A program made the translations under genes and the position numbers. A DNA stretch of 64,000 nucleotides from Malus domestica (lineage: Eukaryota > Streptophyta > Magnoliopsida > Rosales > Rosaceae), in NCBI RefSeq assembly GCF_042453785.1, contig NC_091662.1, forward strand, positions 749,001 to 813,000, given 5' to 3'. The notes under the pieces are model-generated. The model saw only the letters and a list, made by a program, of their open reading frames with translations. It had not been told where the DNA came from and made no database searches. Below, piece after piece: positions 54,539-64,000 of the stretch (position 1 is its first letter; every line of letters begins with the position of its first letter).

Positions 54539-57500
54539 TAACGCAAACCCAGCTGCAGACAAATCGAGTTCTACCAATCCTTGCTGTCCTTGTTCATCGT
54601 GAGAAAATTAAAACTCCAATAAATAGAAGGAAAAAAAAAAGATTAAATCTTTATTATTTGTTCTTCTTTTTCTCTGTTTTTCAGAAGAAAAGAAGGAAAA
54701 ATAAAAAATAAAGATTTAATTTTTTGAGGGGGGGGGTTTTGGATTCCGTGAAATTTTTTACTGGGGATGATGGAAAGGCAGAAAAAAAACCAGGTGGGAG
54801 GTGGCGTCAGATGAAATTAAAGGCGAAAGGTGGTGGTGGCAAAAGATAGATCCGATCCAGGCGGGGGAGCTGGAAATTACGGATTGCTGTTGGAGAAGGA
54901 TGCTTTTTTTGTTGTAAACAACAAGAGTAGGTTGATGATGTGCAAACTTGGTCTATTTATATCAGTTGATGTGACGGCCCCTTGTTTTTTTTTAAGAGTG
55001 TAACGTCGTGTTTGCTCTTCCTATCGATTGTTGGAATAAATTTATGAAAGGCGAATTCTTGTATTTATAGTTAAGTTGGCCTCATTTTGTAACAACGTTA
55101 TAACTTTTTATTAAAGGGTGTTGCGAGTTTGACCACATGGTGCACTTTAGTGTACCGAAAGACGGGCACATAGGTCATATGTCGATGTATAAACTGAAAG
55201 ACATTTTGAAAAAAAAAAACTTTTTTTCTATTTGTATAATAATATATGATGTATCAACCGGTTGAAAAACCTCTCGTGAATATGGGTGTAAATTTGTTTT
55301 AGTTTTTTACTCAAATTAAGAAAAATAAAGGGTGGTTAGATTAATAATTGAGGCACTAACTTTTGCTGGCTTTAAACTGATAAAAATGGTTGAGTTCACC
55401 ACTTTCAAGATATTAAATAATTGTCATTAGCAATGGTTTAATGTTTGATAGATTTGATCACTATCAAATAGGATTAAAAGATATTCAAATGTTCTCCAAT
55501 GGATATGTCAAATATGATGCGACAACCGACTCATTTGACTCTTTGCTTTCTAACTGTTTTTTTTTATTTTTTACAGCAAACAAAGAAGTCAAATATTTTT
55601 AATTTAATTTTTTAATTCATGTGTCCCATTAACAACCAATAGAATAAAAACTAAAATTAATTTTGATTATTTTTTAATAGTTAATGTAACTCTGAGTCCA
55701 ATAAAATAATAAAATACATATTTGACACATTTATTGGAAAAGAAGAGGATTTAACACTTGTATTCACTTTGTCACATTAGCCATCAAATATAGTTTTGAC
55801 ATATTATTTTTGACATCTTCTTTGGAGGTGCTCTAAGCAGATTTTGTCAACGATTTTATAATGATAGTACGAGAATTAATATTAAACTATGAAATGTCAA
55901 ACTTTCTACAAAGAATCTCACTTTAAAAGAGTCTTCTTAGCATTTCTTTTATAACTTAGTGATACTTCAGTTGCAAAAGAAGATTGGTAATTACTAATTA
56001 CTCATACATGACCATGAAGCTACTAATTATCGTAGGGAGTAGTGCAGTAAAACGAAGTTTAGTAATTACTAATTACTAATTATTGCAGGAAATAGTTCAA
56101 TAATTCAGAAAAAAAAAGCAGTGGAAAGCAATCGGTTGAATATGAAGCTATATATAATAAAAAATATCATCTTAAACGGTCTTAAAACATGCGGCATCGC
56201 GGTCATTTTTATTAGTTAATACTTAATATCATATAACCAAAAGAGGAAGGGAGCAATAAAAAAAAAGGGCAAAAAAGTGGATGGACTAATGGACGGACGA
56301 GATTCAGTCAAAGACCATGGGAGGATCTTGGAAGAAAGGGAGAAGAGCGGCAGAGACGTCAGAGTCAGACCTCCCTCATTCTTTTGGATTTGAATCTGAT
56401 CCGGATTTAAATTGTAGAATCCTAGAAATTTTTACATGTGAGTCATTCATTGCGTATTGTGTGGTTAAAAATTATTTGATTTTTTTATTTAAAATTAAAC
56501 ACAAATAGCACATAATAAAAATTAATCGTATAATATACAATGAACAATTAGAAAGTAGGAATCCCTAAGATTAAGAGATTTGCCTGCCAATGACTTTGCT
56601 CCTTGAGTCAGTGCTTTGACCAAAATTTCGTACTTACTTAACCCCCAATTTTGATAACTCCAAAAAAAAAAAAAAGATAAAATAAACAAAGGGCCCTTTT
56701 TGATAAAATTTATTGAGAAAGGTTTAGTTCTTCGAGTTTCACTTTAATTCACTTAATGGTGAATTTACATAATTTCGTGTTTATGATCGAAATTGTTCAT
56801 ACTATAAATCATTTTGAAATTTTTACAAAAAAATTAAAATTAAGAGTGTTTCGCCAATTAATTGTAGTAAATAAATAAATAGTTCATAATTAATTTATTA
56901 TATCATTCGATGACAAAATGGTTTCATATTTAACTGATTTTTTGTAAAAATGATCTTTAGATAATTATTTATGATATAAACAATTCTGATTATAAGTATG
57001 AAATTTCATGAACCAGCTACATAAAGAAGCCAAGTTAATTCCAAACTTATTAGTTCACAGATCCAAATCATCTAGTTTTCATTAAGGAATTATGATAAAA
57101 AGCTAAACAAAGTGATGTTTGCATAATTATATAAAAAAAAAGTAGCATATGTCACATCTGTCATTTTATTATGCAAAAAAAATAGAGTGAGGATCTTTAT
57201 GAGGATTTCATGAATTCTCAAATCAAATCCGTTCATGGTAAATCATACGATCATAAATCATTGTAATTTTTTTATTTAAAATTAAATATAAACGGTACTT
57301 GACAAAAACTGTTCTAATCACATCACATGCTATTCAACAAAAAAGATAAGGATGTCATCAACAATGAAATTAATTGAGTAGGCTTTAGGACTAGAGTAGG
57401 GGACCTTTGTGCTTTAAGATGGGGACCAAATCAATGAACATGAAAGCTCAATAGAATAAAGATGATGATATTCATCATGTGTTTGATGAAATATGTATGT

Positions 57501-58469
57501 TGTCACGCAATGGTATGGACTCCTTCGTACAAATTTGGGCTGCAATCATAACTATGGAGAGATTCTTCGTTGTCCCGGAAATACAAACACATAAGTTATA
57601 TGTCAATATACAAGTAGAGGGACATTTAAAAAAATAAATTTTACTTGTATAATAACATAAGGCGTACTGCTATATACTCTAAACACATTAAAAATCTACC
57701 ATGATCATAATCTCATTCAATTAAACCTCTATGATTAGTGTACTATATTAATGCACAAATCGTGTTTCTGGCACATTAAAATTTTGTTATGATTTGGAGT
57801 ACCAATAGGTGACTAGATCGACATTTCATAAGTCATTAAGGAGAGGGTAGGTATTTAGATAATTTTGTGCACTAACCAAGGAAAAGAATAGAGTCAAATA
57901 GGCCATAGACTTCCTTGGAATCTGTGGGGGAAACAAAAGGAAAGAAAAAGAAGAGAGATGCTGGGGTAACTCGCACTGAGTCTATCCACCGTCACCTCAT
58001 GTTTTTGTAATTTTGTGAGTATATCTGTCTTTGTCATCTCATGTTTTTGTATAATTTTTGTGTCAACATTATAATATTGTGTTCAAAATATGAGACGGAG
58101 TGTCCACGAAAAATTCTACTTTGAGGGAGTCTCCTTAACATTCTCGAAAAGAAAGGTTGACATAATTGCAAAGTGAGAAAACTTGTGAAATGCAAACGTG
58201 AATTAAGTCTATTGGCCAGTCCAGAGTAGTCGAAACCTTCTTTATACACTGAGTTTAAACATCGTCTAAAAGATCATTACTCAAGCAAATAGATTATTTG
58301 GTTAAATAAGAGTTTACTCATACAAACATGATTTGTTTTGGAAACCCTAATAGCATATACATTCAGCAGGTTAAACAACTATGTTCCTTTTGCATAGGAG
58401 TCGATATCTCATAACACAATCGTGGATACATACAATATGGCTCAAACTAACATCTAATTTCGGAGAATT
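54539..58469. other. AT-rich intergenic DNA
   Basis: GC-richer sequence just upstream of the hydrolase start is its probable leader. Beyond ~55.0 kb the DNA is AT-rich. A 63-residue frame at 56317-56508 has no recognisable domain and is not supported as a gene. Confidence 0.5.
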
Positions 58470-61123
58470 CTAATCGCCACTTTTGAACAAAATGTGCTCC
58501 TCTTCCAATGTGATCCTATCGCCGGCAACTGAAACCCAACTTTCAACGATTTTATCAACTGTTCCGTCCAAGATCTCCACTAAAGTGAAGGCGCGCATGG
58601 TGCCGCAGGACTCCGGTGTTCCTTGCTCAACGTTCAGTCTCTTTACTCTAGGAAAAATAGCCCCGTTGAGGTATATAGTGTTGTCGGCTCCAACCACAAT
58701 CATTTTCCGAAGACCATTTCCATGCGCTAGCTCTTTATGCATGTGACCAAACACCACCAGTGGAGCACAGATTGTTGCAGTCTCTTTTAAGAGGGACAGG
58801 GCTTGTGCAAGATCTGTACCGAAAAAACAAAGTGTTTATGTTAGTACATCTTAGGTTAGATCAACCTGCTTCCTTTCCACGACCAGCCTCTTAAATTCAT
58901 CAGGACACAAGCAACACGCAGCAACCCAAAAGGCTGTGTAGGAGAGTGACATTGATTCAACGGGTAACACTAAGTTTAAAAGGATAACAAAAGGCCATCT
59001 CAGTGCTTCAGTGAAGAGGTTCAAATGGTTATTACCTGGGTCACCATAATCTCCACCTTCAAACACCCAATCTTTTCCACAAATGTCATCCACGTTAGAC
59101 CCAAGACCTGCACAAGGAGTGAACTCAGAAATCTGCGTTCAAATGAAGTGAAGTTTGGCTCAAAATGCCTGATTATTATTTGCTTCAGCAGATTGACAAA
59201 CCTGTGGGTCCATTATGTGCAAGAAATATGATCAAATGGTCCTCAGGAGCACCCGAAGTTGCTTCGCATATTCTTTTAGCACTTCCTTCCATGTCTTGGA
59301 CCCCAAACCTAAGAGGCAGTTGTTTCAGCACATTCAGTCAGTATTTAAGCTACCATTGTGGAAAACACTTTCTCCGAAGAATTTGCATGATAAATGTGAT
59401 TCATGCATAGTTTTATAAAAAGCGGTTGCACATTCTTGGATGCTACTTTGTATCGGGGCCAACTATTTTTTATTTTTGAATAAGAAAGCAAACAAATTGA
59501 TAAAATTCTAGTTTCGTGTTTCATCAAGAGCTGCTAGAAACATTACACACCTTGCAGACAGAAGCTTTTGTCGAAAAAACTCATTTCCCCCACAAGAAAA
59601 AGGTCGCCCACCAACAACACTCAGCTTCATAGCAGGATAGTCCAAACGCCGATAACCCACATGCTCCTCACCGAGACTGAATATTACAAGTATTTTATGT
59701 AAGAATGACATCTAGAACAGCAAAGATATCATATTTCAATGGAACGTTAAGTAATAATTGGTACACCAAAACGCGACAGATATGGCAATTTCAGCATCTT
59801 TGACAATCAATAAGATAAGACAAACTCACCATTCTAGCTGAAGTTGAACGCCGTCTTTTTTCCTGATATTAGAAACTATTAAATTAACCAGATTACCTTG
59901 GATTAAGAGTCAGAATTACATCAACACACTTGATGCAAGGGCGTGTATGCATGTGCACAATTTGGGGTGTGTGTTGGGGTGTTGGGGGGGGGGGGGGGGG
60001 GGGACACAGCCAGTTGAATTACATTCTAAACTAACCACATTGATAATTACATATTGAACTGGATACTATGCAGCGTTTCTAACGAGGACTTCATTTTAAT
60101 CATATGGAAATACATAAGAAAAATACAAATAGAAGCAAAACAACTTACCTTCCAGAAAACTGTGTTGTATGCCAGGCATCATGGTTTCCTAAAATAATTT
60201 CTTTAGCAATATCGAGAAAAACAACTTACTTTCGAGAAAACTGTGTTGTATGCCAGGCGTCATGGTTTCCTAAAATAATTGCCTTAGTAATATCGAGATC
60301 TGCAACGCTCTTAACGAGTTCAACGTTCTCTTCACCAAAATCACCTGAACAAAATGGAGGAGAAGGAAAGGCCAAAAATACACAAAAGGAAGGTAAACTA
60401 TCGATTTAAAAAAACAAATAAAACTCAACGGCCTCGTTAGTGCAGAGCCACAACATAAATTCAGATCACACATGGCTCTAAGTCTCTAAATTTTCTTGAG
60501 CTATATTCTGAGAACAAACTTATCTTAAAATTTACAGCAATTAGGGACATGCCATGAATTTATCAAACGTCCAAAGTTACTAGTTACTTAGATCAGCAGT
60601 CGGGAAGCACCGAAAAACATACGGTACATGAAATAGTCAGGGAGAATGGAACCTGCCTGTAAAAAGAACCAAATCCGGCTGCATGTCAATATAAAGTTAC
60701 GAACTTTATTAGATTTCTTTGCAGGACATACACAAAAGTTGGAAGATTTAAAAAGAAAAAGCATTTGGACAAAAGGGTTTTTGATAATTAACTCAAATAT
60801 TACTACATAATCCCAAATAATCAAAGATTTCCCAAATAATCAAAGATTTTAACTTGTTCTTTTAAGTTAAAAGAAGATAGAGAAGAGGGGGGAAATGTAA
60901 ATACCTGCAGCAGTTGAAGTGCTTTCCTATCTTCTTCTAGATTCCACTGATCATGCTTCACAAACCCAAATAAAAAAATTTGATATTTAGAGGATAAAAG
61001 TACGAAATTTAATTTAATCAACCGGTCACGGTTTCGGAAATTCACAGAGAGGGAGAGAGAGGGACTTACGACATCGCCGACAACGGCTATACGAGCTGAG
61101 CTCCGAGCTATGGAGGAAGCCAT
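58470..61123 (-). CDS. Calcineurin-like metallophosphoesterase
   Basis: Exons (minus): 61123-61070, 60955-60905, 60678-60657, 60344-60230, 59862-59830, 59676-59551, 59308-59202, 59107-59036, 58813-58470; 307 residues, phase closed throughout. The five metallophosphoesterase blocks are intact: GDVHDQW (~16-22), FTGDFGEEN (~41-49), GNHDAWH (~70-76), LAHNGPTG (~155) and the C-terminal GHMH. The enzyme should bind two metals and cleave phosphate esters; the substrate is unknown. It resembles a plant/cyanobacterial family of single-domain phosphoesterases. No clear transit peptide is seen. Exon 3 is a 22-nt microexon coding PDLVLFT, and the intron after it appears to use a GC donor (acag|gcaggt); splicing at the nearby gt gives a stop. 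Part of exon 4 with its donor is duplicated in the following intron. Confidence 0.9.
59984..60003. repeat. Homopolymer G20
   Basis: A run of twenty G bases (C on the transcribed strand of the phosphoesterase) in intron 4, preceded by ggggt repeats. It is G-quadruplex-prone, and exact length is error-prone in sequencing. Confidence 0.85.
60137..60298 (-). repeat. 81-bp tandem duplication of an exon end and its splice donor
   Basis: Copies at 60218-60298 and 60137-60217 differ at about eight positions. The first transcribed copy contains the real end of exon 4 (GNHDAWHTTQFSR and gtaagt donor at 60229). The second repeats the same codons and a donor (gaag|gtaagt at 60148) in the intron. Confidence 0.88.
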
Positions 61124-61289
61124 GGAAGAGCGCGCGGTGATGTGGTCGGAGCGAGGGTAGGGGGAGGCGAACGGGAGATGAAACACGGGGTGGGTGACCT
61201 ACTCTGTTGTCACTCTATCTCGCTCGCGCGCGCTGCTCTACTGGTTGGTGAAGAGTCAGCAGGATTCTCGGGGGAGATATTTCAGGGCG

Positions 61290-61445
61290 TATAAGAGAAG
61301 TTTAACGAAAAGCTAATGTACTGTTTATTTCGACGAAAAATCACATTTTTACCTCAATCTTGGTACTATTTATTTTATCATTTATTTTGTCTTTATCATT
61401 AAAACTCAAAGTTTTCAAACCCTTTTCATTAATTTTTCTTATATA
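61290..61445 (+). mobile_element. ~150-bp interspersed repeat, copy 4
   Basis: It runs from agtttaacgaaaagctaatg to ttaatttttcttatatagg. It contains attttgtctttatcattaaa and ctcaaagttttcaaa. It is slightly shorter than copies 1-3. Confidence 0.65.
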
Positions 61446-62956
61446 GGAAAAATGATGTGACATGTATGTTAAAAAATTAATAATTTAAAAAATAAATTTT
61501 TTCATCATTTACATAAAACACATGGTGTATCGCTGTGTTTTCATCATAATAAAAAATTTCTCTCTCCGGATCTTTTTAGTGAGAATGTTGACGATCTACG
61601 AATTAAATTTGTTTATCATACATCGTACGATCATTTTTTATTTAGTATTATTTGTGTTTAATTTTAAATAAATATATTTAAAATATTTTTTTATCGCACG
61701 CATCAGGTGTGGCTTTTCCCACCGTTGGATTTAATTGTGGGTCCTACCGATTTGGAGCATGTATTGCCCGTCCTCCCATTGAAAAAAATTTCTAGTGTGT
61801 CGGTATCATGATCAGATAACGTTATCAGAACAATACCGAAACCAAGTCCACTTTCATTCGACGAGCCATCAATGATCCTCAAAATGTCATAATCCAAAAT
61901 TAATTGAAATTTTTTAGTTAATTATATTATTACATTTGGTGTATCGAATAATCTGACATATCCTCCTCTTGTTATAGTGCCTCTGTTTTTTACTCAGATT
62001 TTCTTCAAATTTGACCTTTGATCTTACAAGTTTGATTTTTATATTCAAAACCGACAAGGTTGATTACTTATGATGTTTTGGTTTAATAATTTATTGTTGT
62101 ATATAAATATTTTTCCACTCAATGACGCAGTATTGAACCAAAACGCAAAAATATCGATAAATTTGTTTCATGTGAATTTCTCTCCAATTTGAGACGATAA
62201 ATCTAAGCTCTAAATGAAAATTGTACATCTTTTTATTTTTCACATTTGGTTGGTTTCTTAATCACCATCAATTTTATCAATATAATACATTCAAGAATAA
62301 TCTATTATGTCAATTAAAAAGTTCTAAGAATATTGAAAATGAAGGTTTATCAATTCGATAATGCTAAGGAGACCATATTTTCACATCTAAAATCTCTCGC
62401 TAATAAAAGTAAAGTCCATAAAACAAGTAGGTTTTACCTCTATTCGAGAGATGATTTAGATGTGGTTTATAAAACAAGTAGGTAAAGTCCTAAAATATTA
62501 ATGTGTTATAATATTAAAGTCTAATAGTAAGTATAAGGATAAGCACTCTACCACTAGGATTATAAAGTCTTATACTAAATAGGACCATGTATTCAGTTTC
62601 TGGACCTCCCTAACGAGAAGGGATGCCACTTGCTCATCTAAAGTCCAACTTAGCTATGCTAGTTTTGCAACTTCTGAAATAGCCGACTTTCGTTCATTCC
62701 CCTTGTGTTTACACAGCTTTCAAATAATTCATGAATCAAGGAAATCAAGATTAGGAGAGGGAATAAATAGTTGTGAGATCAACTAGCCTCTTCTCCCAAT
62801 ACATCTTATCTCGAATTTTCGAGTATTGGGTTACAGATTCTTATATGAAACCAACTTTTTTACTCCACATGGATTTGTAAACGCATGAATCATGTGAAGA
62901 GAAATAATTTTAGTACTCATGTGTTAGTAATACAAAGAAAATACAGAACTTACATG

Positions 62957-63044
62957 CCATAAATTAGATAACAAGATGTCAACTATCTAAAGATATCTAT
63001 CCATAAATTAGATAACAAGATGCCAACTATCTAAAGATATCTAT
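62957..63044. repeat. 44-bp tandem duplication upstream of chitinase
   Basis: ccataaattagataacaaga, continuing to aaagatatctat, occurs at 62957 and 63001, differing at one base. It lies ~220-300 bp before the chitinase start, so promoter elements may be duplicated. Confidence 0.9.
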
Positions 63045-63206
63045 CCGTAGACATTAATTTTGATATGGTCCACTATATGCCAATAGACCGCGCACAGCAC
63101 AAGTGTCTCTAAGAGTCTATGCAAAGTCCCAATCCTAACACAATATCTTAAACGCAAATTCGGTCGTCATATCTACATGCAGGAAAAAGTCATTGGATCA
63201 AAACGC

Positions 63207-63214
63207 TATAAATA
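63207..63214 (+). promoter_or_regulatory. Chitinase TATA box
   Basis: tataaata lies 57 bp upstream of the ATG in gctataaatatatagac, the spacing expected for a short plant leader. Confidence 0.7.
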
Positions 63215-63263
63215 TATAGACATACGAGACGAACAAGCAAGCAAGAACTAATAACTTGCTGCA

Positions 63264-64000
63264 ATGTCTTCCAAGCTAACACTTCCGTTTATCTTTTCCG
63301 CTCTCATCTTCCTCATCCACCTCAACTTCTCATCCGGCCAAACCGTCGTTAAAGCCGCTTACTGGTTTCCCGACAGTGGCTTCCCGGCCGCCAGCATAAA
63401 CTCCAGCCTTTTCACTCATCTCTTTTGTGCATTTGCCGATCTCAATGCCACCACCTACCAAGTCACAGTTTCGTCCTCCAACTCCGCCCCGTTCTCAAGC
63501 TTTACACAAACAGTCCAGCAAAAAAACCCTTCTGTAAAAACCCTGTTGTCCATCGGTGGCGGAAATTCCAACCCCGCCACCTTTGCCGCAATGGCTAGCC
63601 AGGCTACCCGGCGTAAAGCGTTCATTAACTCCTCCATCACGTTAGCGCGGAGTTACAACTTCCATGGCCTTGACCTTGACTGGGAATACCCATCCTCCAC
63701 CACGGAGATGACTAACTTCGGTACCCTTCTCACGGAGTGGCGAACTGCCGTGGCAAATGAGTCAAAAACCACGGGCAAGACCGCTTTACTTTTAGCCGCT
63801 GCTGTTTTCCGCTCTGCGGATTACTACAGCATAAACTACCCCTTCCAGTCCATATCAAACAGTTTGGACTGGATCAACGTAATGGCTTACGACTTCTACG
63901 GCCCCGGTTGGTTCCCAAACAACACTGCGCCACCCGCGGCGTTGTCTGCGAGTTCCGTTAACGGGGATGCCGGAATCACGTCGTGGATTAAGGCAGGATT
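63264..64000 (+). CDS. Class V (GH18) chitinase, 3' partial
   Basis: Open frame from the ATG at 63264 to the window edge (245 residues visible, no stop). GH18 class V chitinases hydrolyse chitin or related N-acetylglucosamine polymers and act in defence outside the cell or in the vacuole. Residues 1-25 (MSSKLTLPFIFSALIFLIHL plus NFSSG) are a signal peptide, and mature QTVVKAAYWFPDSGF is typical. The barrel motifs SIGGG (~96-100) and GLDLDWEYP (135-143) are present, with the catalytic Glu at 141. The first Asp of DGxDxDxE is His here (FHGLDLDWE). The MAYDFYGPGW motif (~207-216) is also seen. The usual length is ~370, so about a third is missing. No intron is seen in this part. Confidence 0.93.
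   Translation, partial: MSSKLTLPFIFSALIFLIHLNFSSGQTVVKAAYWFPDSGFPAASINSSLFTHLFCAFADLNATTYQVTVSSSNSAPFSSFTQTVQQKNPSVKTLLSIGGGNSNPATFAAMASQATRRKAFINSSITLARSYNFHGLDLDWEYPSSTTEMTNFGTLLTEWRTAVANESKTTGKTALLLAAAVFRSADYYSINYPFQSISNSLDWINVMAYDFYGPGWFPNNTAPPAALSASSVNGDAGITSWIKAG

Larger units (their letters stand above)
61124..63263. other. Intergenic; divergent promoters of phosphoesterase and chitinase
   Basis: It holds copy 4 of the ~150-bp repeat, AT-rich DNA without ORFs, a 44-bp tandem duplication and the chitinase TATA box. Confidence 0.5.

Noticed and set aside
56317-56508. 63-residue plus-strand ORF
   Set aside because: No domain, AT-rich repetitive surroundings, no supporting promoter or splice signals.

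Overview
This is plant nuclear DNA. The genes carry many introns with GT-AG borders, and the protein families are plant ones: FIP1[V], class V chitinase, temperature-induced lipocalin, CBP60 and SHV3-like GDPDL. The intergenic DNA is AT-rich and full of MITE-, SINE-, LINE- and LTR-type repeats. Protein similarity and the TTG-tailed LINE remnants suggest a woody rosid, probably Rosaceae of the apple/pear group. That placement is inference; no marker gene is present.

Layout. 1-7243 (+): FIPS5/FIP1[V]-like polyadenylation factor, 5' end outside the window. 8839-17115 (+): membrane-anchored, phosphoesterase-like gene whose fourth intron contains a 5.3 kb composite of LINE and gypsy-like DNA. 19299-19670 (-): unrecognised 81-residue gene. 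22133-22819 (+): ABCI1/CcmA-like ABC ATPase. 24858-28210 (-): GPI-anchored GDPDL. 28.2-31.5 kb: repeat-rich intergenic DNA with a LINE remnant, a three-unit tandem array and a long-TIR element. 31490-33936 (+): YKT6 R-SNARE. 35064-36259 (-): temperature-induced lipocalin. 37496-42429 (+): intact Ty1/copia element with identical LTRs and a 5-bp target duplication. 42.4-43.8 kb: two tRNA-derived SINE-like elements. 43788-45453 (+): DUF1068 protein. 47872-51158 (+): CBP60. 52066-54538 (-): ABHD17-like hydrolase. 58470-61123 (-): calcineurin-like metallophosphoesterase. 63264-64000 (+): class V (GH18) chitinase, 3' end outside the window.

The host genes do not form a pathway; this is an ordinary gene-dense plant interval. 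Exon structures were built by hand: each listed junction has GT-AG borders (one GC-AG), and the reading phase closes across all exons of every multi-exon gene.

The most interesting biology is in the mobile DNA. A LINE-type insertion at the edge of an exon duplicated 18-19 bp that include the 3' splice site. The whole 5.3 kb insert can therefore be spliced out as part of the intron and the reading frame survives. The insert is itself a chimera: two overlapping LINE 3' fragments flank a gypsy-like block that carries an antisense coiled-coil ORF and minisatellites. Other notable items are the very young copia copy, a SINE with a 15-bp target duplication, a four-copy ~150-bp repeat family, and an 81-bp duplication that copied a splice donor together with the GNHD catalytic motif.
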